Source: Atrina japonica | Lineage: Eukaryota > Mollusca > Bivalvia > Pterioida > Pinnidae | Assembly: GCA_030159075.1 (NCBI GenBank) | Contig: BROG01000376.1 | Location: forward strand, 75,001-139,000 | Length of the DNA stretch: 64,000 nt | Direction: 5' to 3' | Part shown: positions 35,340 through 45,137 of the stretch, piece after piece | Position numbering within the stretch: position 1 is the stretch's first letter | Layout: each line of letters opens with the position of its first letter | Program-made: the position numbers and the translations under genes | The notes under the pieces: generated by a model | Databases searched by the model: none | Told to the model about the DNA's origin: nothing | The model's input: only the letters and a program-made list of their open reading frames with translations

Positions 35340-36341
35340 GGCATGTGAGTGTATATCACATGTGACTGTTGATAGTCAAGTCCTTGTGTTATATATCACA
35401 TGTGACTGTGATTAGTCAAGTGTGTGTATCACACATGTTTTATCACATGTGACTGTTGATAGTCAAGTGTGTGTGTATCATGTATCACAGTTATATCACA
35501 TGTAACTGTTGATAGTCAAGTGTGTGTGTATTATGTATCACAATTATATCACATGTGACTGAATACTCAAGTGTGTGTGTATTATGTATCAGTTATATCA
35601 CATGTGACTGTTGATAGTCAAGTGTGTGTGTATTATGTATTACAGTTATATAACATGTGACTGTTGATAGTCGAGTATGTATGTATTATGTATTAGTTAT
35701 ATCATGTGACTTGATAGTCAAGTGTGTGTGTATTATGTATCACAGTTATATCATGTAACTGTTGATAGTCAAGTGTGTGCGTATTATGTATTACAGTTAT
35801 ATCACATGTGACTGTTGATAGTCGAGTGTGTGTGTATTATGTATTACAGTTATATCATGTGACTTGATAGTCAAGTGTGTGTGTGTATTATGTATCAAAG
35901 TTATATCATGTAACTGTTGATAGTCAAGTGTGTGCATATTATGTATTAGTTATATCACATGTGACTGTTGATAGTCGAGTGTGTGTGTATTATGTATTAG
36001 TTATATCATGTGACTTGTGTCAAGTGTGTGTGTGTATCACAGTTATATCATGTAACTGTTGATAGTCAAGTGTGTGCATATTATGTATTAGTTATATCAC
36101 ATGTGACTGTTGATAGTCGAGTGTGTGTGTATTATGTATTAGTTATATCATGTGACTGTTGATAGTCAAGTGTTTGTATTATGTATCACAGTTATATCAC
36201 GTGACTTGATAGTCAAATGTGTGTGTATTATGTATCACAGTTATATCACATGTAACTGTTGATAGTCAAGTGTGTGTGTATTATGTATCACAGTTATATC
36301 ATATGACTGTTGATAGTTGAGTGTGTGTGTATTATGTATTA
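35340..36341. repeat. ~53-bp minisatellite, left part
   Basis: About 20 units of 'gttatatcacatgtgactgt tgatagtcaagtgtgtgtgt attatgtatcaca' with variable GT number and deletions. The same array resumes at 36920-37060 after an inserted retroelement fragment. Confidence 0.92.
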
Positions 36342-36919
36342 CAATATAAAAACCTCAGATACCAAAGCATAAATCAATAGAATGTCCGGTAAAAATGGAC
36401 AAACACGGACCTCTGGAAACCAAGAGGTGGGATCAGGTGCCATGGAGGAGTAAGCATCCCCTGTCGACCGGTCACACCCGCCGTGAGTCCACAGTCAAGT
36501 CCAATGAAACACGTGAGGAGTGTATCCTCGTCACAATTGGTACAGATGTCTCAACAACCGCCAACGAAAAGGCAACTCAACATTTCACTTAGTGAAACAG
36601 AGTAGTCGCAAACAAGACTATTATACCGACCATAAAACTTGCGGAACGTTGACATTAAACGCGGTTTTCGATATCCCTGTGTCAATAATTTGTCAGTGAG
36701 TAGTTTACCTCTGTATATGAAATCTTCATATGTTGTGCACGCCCTGGCATATCGGATCATTTGTGAAATATAAACTCCATATGCGGGTGACTGAGGGATA
36801 TTACTACTTAAATGTGGAAAATTTACGATGGGAAAGCCGAAATCGTCGCGTTTATCGTATAGCTTCATTGCTAATTTCCCGTCTGTGTTTATATTAAGTA
36901 AAATGTCTAAGTATGAAGC
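36342..36919 (-). pseudogene. Retroelement reverse-transcriptase C-terminal fragment inserted in the minisatellite
   Basis: Read on the minus strand from about 36919, the frame gives ASYLDILLNINTDGKLAMKL followed by YDKRDDFGFPIVNFP, SPAYGVYISQMIRYARAC and RKFYGRYNSLV, ending near 36554. These blocks are typical of the region behind the catalytic core in reverse transcriptases of an abundant marine-invertebrate retroelement whose class I cannot assign. No catalytic core is present, so this is a 5'-truncated, dead copy. The non-coding part (36345-36500) matches 61650-61830. The insert is GC-richer than its surroundings and splits the 53-bp array. Confidence 0.8.
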
Positions 36920-37060
36920 ATTATATCACATGTAACTGTTGATAGTCAAGTGTTTGTGAATTATGTATCATTTATATCACATGTGACTGTGAATTTTCAA
37001 GTGTATTTATACATACTATGTATCACAGTTGTATCACATTGACTGTTTATAGTCAAGGGA
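36920..37060. repeat. ~53-bp minisatellite, right part
   Basis: It resumes exactly with attatatcacatgtaactgtt gatagtcaagtg and decays into unique sequence by 37060. Confidence 0.9.
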
Positions 37061-38163
37061 CAGTTTATTTGTACTAATGATTTACATGTAATTGTATAAT
37101 ACATGTAAATCTGTGAATTGTTTATAACTTTAAACCTTATGATCAATAAATCAAACTGAATTTTTTCTTAATATTCTTATTCTATGTTGAAGAGAAAAAT
37201 AGATTTTCATATCTGTACCATCTATAGGACCCAGAAGTGTAACTAAGATGAATTTTATTGGAACTTCTAAGAATGTATGGGCCAAGCTGGTGATAGCTTT
37301 GCAGACATCATGAACACATTTTTATGACTGACTCTCTGAAACATGCATCAAGTCACTAACTGGGCAGAAGGCTTTGTCACAAAATATCCTATAGCTGCTC
37401 CAAGCATAATAGTGTACAATTTATTCATGTTGATCAACCAGCAATGGCACAATCAGAATTCCTGTGTACAGAAGTGTTCCAGGGAGAAATATCTGACATT
37501 CCATGAAGATAAATCATTGGTAAAAAAAAAATTCTTTCTTCATTTTGGCCTTTTCCTTGTTCAAAACAAAGCTATACAAGTCAATTTGAGGAATATCTCA
37601 AATATTTTCCTTCAACTTATATTTATACATGTACAAGCCAATGAAAAAATCTCAGTTTATTACTGTAGAGGAAATCCCTCTAGAGTTACTGTGTTTTATA
37701 CAAGCGGACCCCCCAAGACTTGATAAAATCTAATACATGTACTTGTACTATGTGTCAGATGTTGTGATGTGTTCTTGTAGTATGTATTTGCAATATATTC
37801 AGCCAAAATTTGCAAATTAGCAAACTTGAAATTGATGTCTGGTTACACTGTGTTTCATCAACTTAGTTACCCGACTGGAAAATGTCAGTACAGATTATTG
37901 ACAAAGAATTCTACCATAGAGCCTACCCCAGAGGAAAACGGAGATATTAGCTGATATGTTGAATAATTTATTAAAGCAGAAAATAATTATCCTGTGATGA
38001 TGCAGATTTTTCTTATATCAAAAAATATTTTCTGATATCAGAAAATCATTTTTTGATATCGGAAAATCATTTTCTGATATAAAAAAATATGTTGTATTTT
38101 TTTCACTTGTGTTATATATGTCTCTGCCTCAACCCAGCCCTTTGAAAAGTTCCTTGGTCCGCC
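37061..38163. other. Intergenic, no gene recognised
   Basis: An open frame at 37343-37723 has no recognisable domain and no splice context. Near 38000-38090 there is a short palindromic repeat cluster containing the perfect 18-bp palindrome ttttctgatatcagaaaa (38028-38045). Confidence 0.5.
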
Positions 38164-38168
38164 CCTGT

Positions 38169-38396
38169 CATAGGCGTCGGAAGCAAATTGAAAGTGGGGG
38201 GGCTAAACCAACTTAAAACACACACATGCCAGAAGTGGGGGGGGCTAAACCAACTTAAAACACACACACGCCAGAAACGTCTTGGGGGCTAAGCCCCAAT
38301 TTTCAACACCTATGCCTATCTTTGCAAAAAAAAAAGTGGGGGGCTAAGCCCCCCCCCCCCCCCCACCCAACCCACCCCCCGGCTCCGACGCCTATG
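38169..38396. mobile_element. 228-bp MITE with CATAGGCGTCGG ends and 5-bp target duplication
   Basis: The ends cataggcgtcggaagc and ggctccgacgcctatg are inverted repeats with one mismatch in 16 positions. They are directly flanked by cctgt on both sides (38164-38168 and 38397-38401), a 5-bp target-site duplication. The interior has two copies of 'gggggctaaaccaacttaaaacacacac', a short 'ggggctaagcccc' palindrome and a C-run. The intact ends suggest a fairly young insertion. Confidence 0.88.
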
Positions 38397-38401
38397 CCTG
38401 T

Positions 38402-39650
38402 AAAGGATTCACTGTGCCTATATTAATAGGCCAACCCATGATAATGAAAGTGACGTAACACGAAACAAGTGTTAACCATGTTAAAATATGTAAATGTATG
38501 TAAAGTTGTGACACTAAAGTGTTGAGCAAATGCAAAAATAAAAATGACTGTCATCTTAGACATCTAACCCTATAGTACATATTCAAACATACGCTATATT
38601 TTGGAAATGAACTTGAGACTGCAAGTGACATGATACCAAAATGTTTGAGCAAACGCAGGTGACGTAATATCAATATCTTGGGAGAACTCAAGAACACCTT
38701 GTAATATTCTGAAGTTTATGTACAAAATATATATTGCTGTGATGCGTAAAAAATATATCATCAAGATATTATCTAAAATTTCGAAGATCGGTTTCGGGGG
38801 CGGGGGCGCACTAGCCTATATATATCTATAAGCTTCCGTAAGACTTTTTTTCAGTAACCACTAATTTAAGACGAGTTAGGCCTATAATTTCAATATATCA
38901 ACATACAATCCAATATCTGAAGAAAATATCAAGAAATGTTATATAAGATGTGTATATGGTAACCTATGCTTATTTGCGTTAAGAGGAATTACTCTGATAA
39001 CGAGAGATTGGGTGTCAACGTAACCCCTGTGTCAACCATTGTGGACCAATGGTGAGCAAATTTGGACATCATCAAAATGATCAAATTGCATGTGTTGTGT
39101 TCTGTTATCAAAATTACGAAAATCATTGACAATTATTGAAATATATTGCCCTAAAGATAGAAAATGAAAGATCTACATGTTGTCTTCGGACTGAACATTA
39201 TCTGTTAGATACTTTTTTCATTATTCTCTCTCTTTTTTTTTTTTTGTTTTTTTTTTTATCAATTTCAAATTTTAAAAAAATATGCCCCTTGAACCAGTGC
39301 TAACCCTGTCCCCAATGCATTTGGTAAATTCTATTTTGAAGCCCGTATAATCACTTTCTAGCTTCCAGGTCTCAGATTTACGGGTCCAGGTATGCTCCGC
39401 AGATAAATTCTAATAGGACTACAACAACCCCCGCAAAATTTTTATTTTAGCTTCGAAATCTGATTTACCCCAAAAGCATTAAATTCATTTCACTACAATA
39501 AATTGAATACAAGACATAACAGTTGCAAGAGCAATGCATGGTAGGTCCGGGAAATGTTTGCTCTAATAAGCAATATTCTGGCTTCCAGACTTCAAACTGA
39601 AGCTCCAGTTTAACACAAATATCACCGATTTTTGAAAATATCCATTTTAA
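38402..39650. other. Intergenic, nothing recognised
   Basis: AT-rich with a G-rich patch (gggggcgggggcg, about 38795) and T-rich runs at 39228-39259. No gene or clear repeat boundary. Confidence 0.5.
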
Positions 39651-39654
39651 AAGA

Positions 39655-40335
39655 TATTTCAAGTATCGCAAATGATGTGACCCCAAGGACATGAACAAGC
39701 ACAAGTGATGTGACAGCAAAAACTTAAAGTGGCGTGAAACCACAAACATGTGCGAGCGAAAGTGACGTGACAGTGACAACGTGAACAAGCGCAAGTGATG
39801 CGACACTGACAAGTGAACAAGCGCAAATTATGTGACATTGAAACGTGATCGAGTGCAGGTGATGTGATACTGACAATGTGAACAAGTGCAAGTGACGTGA
39901 CACTGACAACGTGAACAAGCGCAAGTGATGCGACACTGACAAGTGACAAGCGCAAATGATGTGACATTGACAGTGTAAAGGGGTGCAAGTGATATGACAT
40001 TGACAACCTGAACAAGCACAAGCGCAAGTGATGTGACATTGAAACGTGAACGAGCGCAAGTGATGTGACACTGACAATGTAAACGAGTGCAAGTGACGTG
40101 GCACTGACAACGTGAACGAGCGCAAGTGATGCGCAACATTGACGTGAACGAGCACAAATGATGTGACACCAACATGAACAAGTGCAAACAATGTAACACC
40201 AACATTGTGAATGAGCATACATGATGTAACACTAACAACGTGAACTAGCACAAGTGATGTGACACCGACGTGAACGAGCTCAAGTGATGCGATACCAACA
40301 ATGTGAACGAACGCACGAAAGACGTAAATGAGTGG
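39655..40335. repeat. Second 33-bp minisatellite, about 20 units
   Basis: Unit: caagtgatgtgacactgaca acgtgaacaagcg, with units of 27-36 bp. CpG-containing, unlike most of the window. The minus strand stays open in three overlapping frames (up to 205 codons, peptide pattern VTSLALVHVVS), explained by the unit length. Unrelated in sequence to the 33028-33660 array. Confidence 0.93.
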
Positions 40336-40339
40336 CACC

Positions 40340-40985
40340 AAACAACATCAAAATGAGATGTAATATGCAAATAATATGTTATGTTTATGTAAGGAAAGGG
40401 TTTATGAATGATAAATTGTTAATTATAATTTTTATTTCTGTATCTTCTTTCTTTGAATTTGGTAGAAATTTCTGGAATTCTTCACTCAAAAATAATGATT
40501 TTATTTGAAATGGTCAATCTTTGTGGCGGGTATTTTCGCACTTGTTTGTAATTCTTATTACCGCATCTCTATTTCCTGTTTCACTTTATTGGTGCCTGTG
40601 AGGTGTCAAATGATGGTGTGAACTAGGAAGTTGTCTTTGAATAATGATGCATAACCAATACCAACCATTTTGAGTTCCAGAACAGCTTTACTAAACTGTA
40701 GTTCTCATTTCAGCTGGAATCTATAATAATTACTATCACAAACAAGTTAAGTAAGTTAAAATGTCGTATCAGCATAAATTTAGCAGATATCTATAGCCTA
40801 TTACATTTATCAACCCTTTTCTCATTCCAAACTCATGTTCCGTCACCAGTCTGGATTTTAGTATAGCCTTTTCCCGTACTACAGATAAAACAAATCGTTC
40901 TTGACATTTGGACTCTTATGATGTCACGAGAATTTGAAATTGACTAAACAACGTTCTATATCTCTTGCATGACATATCTCATTGG
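40340..40985. other. Intergenic, nothing recognised
   Basis: Unique-looking AT-rich DNA with no ORF or repeat that I can support. Confidence 0.45.
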
Positions 40986-40989
40986 GTGC

Positions 40990-41515
40990 ACGTGATATTT
41001 TTAATATTTGCAGATCTGCAGCCTGTACATCGCTGTTACTGTTAGGCCAACACATTCATTGTTATTCTTGGCGACTGTGGATGTAAACGGAACTTGGGGT
41101 GGCCCACTGAACCATGAATATCCTGTTTACTCATTTAACATATACCTAAGCTGAATTCACGGGCATATTTTGCATATTTGGATCAAGTAAGCTAAGTACG
41201 TGTCCAGTTTAAGGCAGGTAAATATATCTATAAAAACCAGAGATGAATATTGATTCATCCGTAGGCCTATTGCGAAATAGTATGCAAATGTTTGCTTTAT
41301 AGTGTGTGTCGGCGACGGTTGTAGAAAGTACCTGTCCATTAACGGTAACATCTATATCATTTACGTGTTTTTGTGTATTCTTCTAGAAGTAGATGGGATA
41401 TAGAAGTTGTAGATCGACCTATGTTTTGGTAGTTATGTACTGTAAAGATTTAGGTTCACGGTTATACTAAACACCGCAAAACGAACGAGAGCTACATGTA
41501 GGTATAGTGACAAAA
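40990..41515 (+). promoter_or_regulatory. Candidate promoter and non-coding first exon of the raftlin-like gene
   Basis: The raftlin start codon lies 11 bp behind a splice acceptor (45125-45126), so an upstream non-coding exon is expected. This stretch is richer in CpG than its surroundings and ends in a strong donor-like sequence, gacaaaa/gtgagtatt (GT at 41516). It would give a 3.6-kb first intron. This is inference from position and one motif only; other donors could be used. Confidence 0.25.
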
Positions 41516-42330
41516 GTGAGTATTATTTTTAGTTTTCTCTATACATTTCATATAAATCTGCAAATTTTCAAATCATTCACACTAAGTCATTTCTAAGTCA
41601 ATTTTGGTATAGCTCGTATCATAATACTAAATATATTTGACAGTTTCATTATGTTTAAGTTCATAATGTACAAAGTAACTGTTTTCACGATTCAGAAATT
41701 TTAACAGAAAATTAAATTCTATATTTCAAAATTCCTTATTTACACATATTGAAAACAGACATTAAAATTTTGTTTCCTGTGAAACTCTTCAGTACTTTAA
41801 ACGAAACAATGGAAATTTACATAAAAACAAACACGGAATCTTCAAAGCATCAATAGTGAATTGTGGAAACTTTGTTGAAATTGAACAGGAAATGACTGCA
41901 TGAAATACTTTTTTTAAAATGTGGTTTTATATGAAATATATAGAGAAAAATAAAAATGATACTCTCTTTTGGCATCCTATTGCATGTAGATTTTTACATA
42001 ATGTAGAGGCCTACATCAACCGTGTTTCGATACTTTGTGAAAATTTGCCACATACTGATGGCGATGCATATTGGGGCAGAGATTAAAAGATGTGCATTGA
42101 GTCTCCCTCATCATGCTCATGCATTTGTGTTTACTGATACTCAATTTATTTTTGATAAATGATATGCATGTCAATTTAATGCAATATTTGGCCGGAATAA
42201 AAATGAGTCGCAATGTGATAATTAACTCTCTGAGCTTTAATAAATGATCATTTCTGGGAAGCATACCCTGAACCACAGGGAAATGGCGATTTTTGTGTCT
42301 GGAAGCTAGAGGCTACCTCATCAAGCTTCC
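41516..42330. other. Presumed raftlin 5' intron, no gene recognised
   Basis: AT-rich; no ORF with a recognisable domain and no clear repeat boundary until the repeat at 42340. Confidence 0.4.
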
Positions 42331-42339
42331 GAATTAATT

Positions 42340-42776
42340 TAAAGAGGTCCGGGTAGGACAAAGTAGGTCACATAAAGTATCCCTCTTTAAAGAAAATTTT
42401 CTCCAGAACTGCTACATGAATTGAAAAACAGATTGTTTTGAATGATCTACATGAATGTTTGATTCAAGTTTGTATTTTTCATAGAAATCGGAATACCATA
42501 TTAATTTTTACGTGTTTTTGAAGTCTTTTCAGACTTTGTCATTTTCATTCATTTTTGCATTCTTTTAATGTGTTTTACTTGTATATAGGTGAAGAAATGT
42601 TTTTGTGCAAGAATTTTGCTGAAATGTAGTTTTTAGATATTTTTATGAATTTCTTAAAACTGCAATATTGTTCCTTGGTCAGATCAGCCTACATGTACAT
42701 ATTATTCTTGGTCTTCTTTCCACATTTGTAGATGGTTCTAAGGTGAGGGATTGAAGCCCTCATGGGCCTCTTGTTA
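42340..42776 (+). repeat. Dispersed repeat, 5'-truncated copy (related to 46165-46812)
   Basis: Collinear with 46370-46812 over about 430 bp: shared tctccagaacygctacatga, gatctacatgratgtwtgat, gatcagcctacatgtacata and the ending agatggttctmaggtgag...gggcctcttgtt. The family ends in CTCTTGTT; no coding sequence. Confidence 0.8.
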
Positions 42777-42994
42777 ATTTTTGATGCATTTAAGGTAATT
42801 TCAGACTTTGTCATTCTCATTCAATTTTGTGTGATTTCTTTGATTATATCCCCATTAAATTCTTTATGATACATTCATTTTATGTGTTTAACCTGTAAAT
42901 TAGGTGAACAAATGTTTTTGTTTGAATATTTTACCGAAATCTGATTTTTTAGTAGTCTCTTTAGACTTTAGAAAAACAGTTAGTTGGGACACTT

Positions 42995-43110
42995 TTTATG
43001 CCCCTGTCTGAAAGGTCTGCAAGGGCATCTAGTGTTTGGATCATCTGTCTGTCCGTATTTCTGTTCCGCCTGTAATTCCATCCCGCTTAAGGTGTCATTT
43101 CACTGAGTAC
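42995..43110 (+). repeat. Head of a dispersed repeat (hairpin plus CTGTCTGTCCGT)
   Basis: tgcccctgtctgaaaggtct and gcaagggcatctagtgtttg form a small fold-back (GCCCCT...AGGGCA), then 'ctgtctgtccgtatttctgt'. The same layout with different stems appears at 46165, 48071 and 63158. Confidence 0.5.
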
Positions 43111-43667
43111 GATCTGGAAAAATTGCACCTGACAATGATCACGGCTATGTTTTCCAGTTGTCATGCACAAAATCTGTGCAATCTAAACTCATTACTCTAT
43201 GTTCAATGTTATCTCGTTCAACCTTCAATGTGTTTGCTAGATATCTGTGTCCTATAGGCTCTGTAAACGCTCTATTTAAGCTCTATTTGCATCTAATTAC
43301 TTGATCTGATGCAATCTTAACACGACCAAGGCGTGTTCTGTTTGACCAATCTGCGACATAGTGTCAATCTTTTGGCGATTTATCCTCACAAATGCATGAC
43401 CTTGGCTGATTAAGGCTCAATCTTGCCCGATTTAGCTACGTACCAGTTGCAACATCCCCTTGATCAATACAATTTAGCCTGCCCTATAAACATTCTAGAC
43501 TCGCTGTGTACGCTGAGTTTTCGATCTATTCAAGACAGATTCTTGCGATCATGGTCCCCGGGATTTGCTTGCGACCATATAAAATGGCCCAGTGATCAGT
43601 GGTCGACAATCAGTTTTTGACTAGCCTCCAAAGGGACAACATGGACTGAATCACTCTGCATCATGCT

Positions 43668-43934
43668 ATGTTATTACAGCGCTGTGCCCTGCAACTGCAG
43701 CAAGTCTCTCTGGTTATGCTAACCATGCTGAAGATGAGGAGAAAGAAGTATACCAAGAGGAAATATTGGGTTGCTCCCTGGCTGTGTGAATGCCTGAGGA
43801 AACATGGTCAGTACTCCTTTCTCATGATGGAACTGAGGCCTGGAGATGATGCTACCTACCGGACCTATCTCCACAACCATGTGCGCAATCAGTTCTCTCT
43901 CGAGAAGACTAAGCATCGCTCATCCCTGTTCTAG
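43668..43934 (+). pseudogene. Harbinger/HARBI1-like transposase N-terminal fragment
   Basis: The open frame has a basic stretch (residues 23-33, MRRKKYTKRKY) followed by WVAPWLCECLRKHGQYSFLM and ELRPGDDATYRTYL. The pattern R-x-W-V-x-P-W-L...HG-x-Y...L-x-x-E-L-R-x-x-D...Y/F-R-x-Y/F-L is characteristic of the region preceding the catalytic domain in PIF/Harbinger transposase-like nucleases. The frame stops at 43934, and no DDE catalytic domain is seen in the next kilobase, so this is a truncated relic in the presumed 5' intron of the raftlin-like gene. The surrounding 43260-44170 is GC-richer than its neighbours, consistent with an inserted element. Family assignment is from pattern memory only. 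Confidence 0.55.
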
Positions 43935-44209
43935 CTTCGATTGTTTCTCAACCAAAGCGTCCTTGTTTGCTTTTTCAACGCTCTCTGTTTAACTTTGACA
44001 TGTAAAATAACTGAGCTACAATCTCTTTGTTGGGAAACCATTCCTAGACCATGTGCAACCACAGAAGACCAAGGCATGACCAACACTCGGTCAACCGTTG
44101 ACTGAGTACGAACTGCGGCGACCAAGCCATGCTCTGAGATCGCAGCTCTGTCTTCCAAGAAGATTTCTCGGTGAAATGACCCCATTACATATAAAGTGCA
44201 ATATTTCAA

Positions 44210-45126
44210 GTTTGGACTGCCATACAGTAACCAAACTTAGACTGTAATTTCATCTAAGGGTTGCTCACACTTCACTGACATCACATGCCCCTGGGGTGAT
44301 GTGGGGTCAAAATGAAGGACATTGCAATATTTATTTGTCGGCATAGAAATTTGTTGGGACCAATGGCATTTGTGTCATCACTTTCCTGTAATCTAATTTT
44401 TCAAATCTGGCACCTATTACTTCATGATATTAATATCCCTGATCATAGAGGCAATAAACTGCTTATCCAGAATATAATTATGCTCTACTTTTCTTTTTGA
44501 AACTGCGCTCTAATACAAATGTATGATGAACCGTGACTTAACAAGACAACTTGAAAATGGTCAATTCAATGTGTTCTCTCTGACTTGCTATACATGCATA
44601 ATGTACCAGGAACCTTGTTCTAATGCAGGCTATACTGGTTCTAGTTATCACACACCCATATGTTGATGGTATTACATATGCAAAATCACCTAGTTTATGA
44701 GGATATTTATCATTAATATATATACATGTATGTGTACTATATATTGTGTCATGTTAGACAGGAAAGATACAATTCATAATTTTAGACTAAAATTAGCAAA
44801 ACCATACATTTACATGCATATGTACAGATTTAAGTCAACTCAATTTTGAATTTTACTAACTTAAGTCTAAGTCATCATCTGTTGAAACCAAGTCCAGTGT
44901 AGAAGTAGTTCACAACATCTATTTAATGTCTATCGTAAAGCCCAAAATGTCCCCAGTTCCATTGATAATTAACTTGCATAAGTTGATTAGTACTGTGAGT
45001 GGCTGCCATTTTTAATGGGTTACTTTTTTTGCAGGCTTTCTTGGTCCAATATCTTCTCAAATTTATTCAGATTTGAATATAGCTTCCTTGATACTGTCTA
45101 ACTATGATATTTATTGTTCGTTTCAG
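44210..45126. other. Presumed raftlin 5' intron, nothing recognised
   Basis: AT-rich; ends with the acceptor ttattgttcgtttcag at 45126. Confidence 0.5.
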
Positions 45127-45137
45127 AAAATAACAAT

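Noticed and set aside
35340..37060. CRISPR-like regular repeat array
   Set aside because: Units are contiguous with GT-length variation and no unique spacers; this is a eukaryotic minisatellite.
37343..37723. 126-codon ORF in intergenic DNA
   Set aside because: No recognisable domain, no splice or promoter context, and composition like the surrounding DNA; kept only as unassigned.
39659..40341. Minus-strand ORFs of 136-205 codons with repeated 'VTSLALVHVVS'
   Set aside because: Same explanation: a second 33-bp array. Three overlapping frames are open at once, which is a property of the repeat rather than of a gene.
45114..45137. Upstream in-frame ATG (45114) as the raftlin start
   Set aside because: The intervening sequence contains the acceptor tgttcgtttcag (45126), so 45114 is intronic. 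The MGNSQAS start also gives the Gly2 expected of the family.
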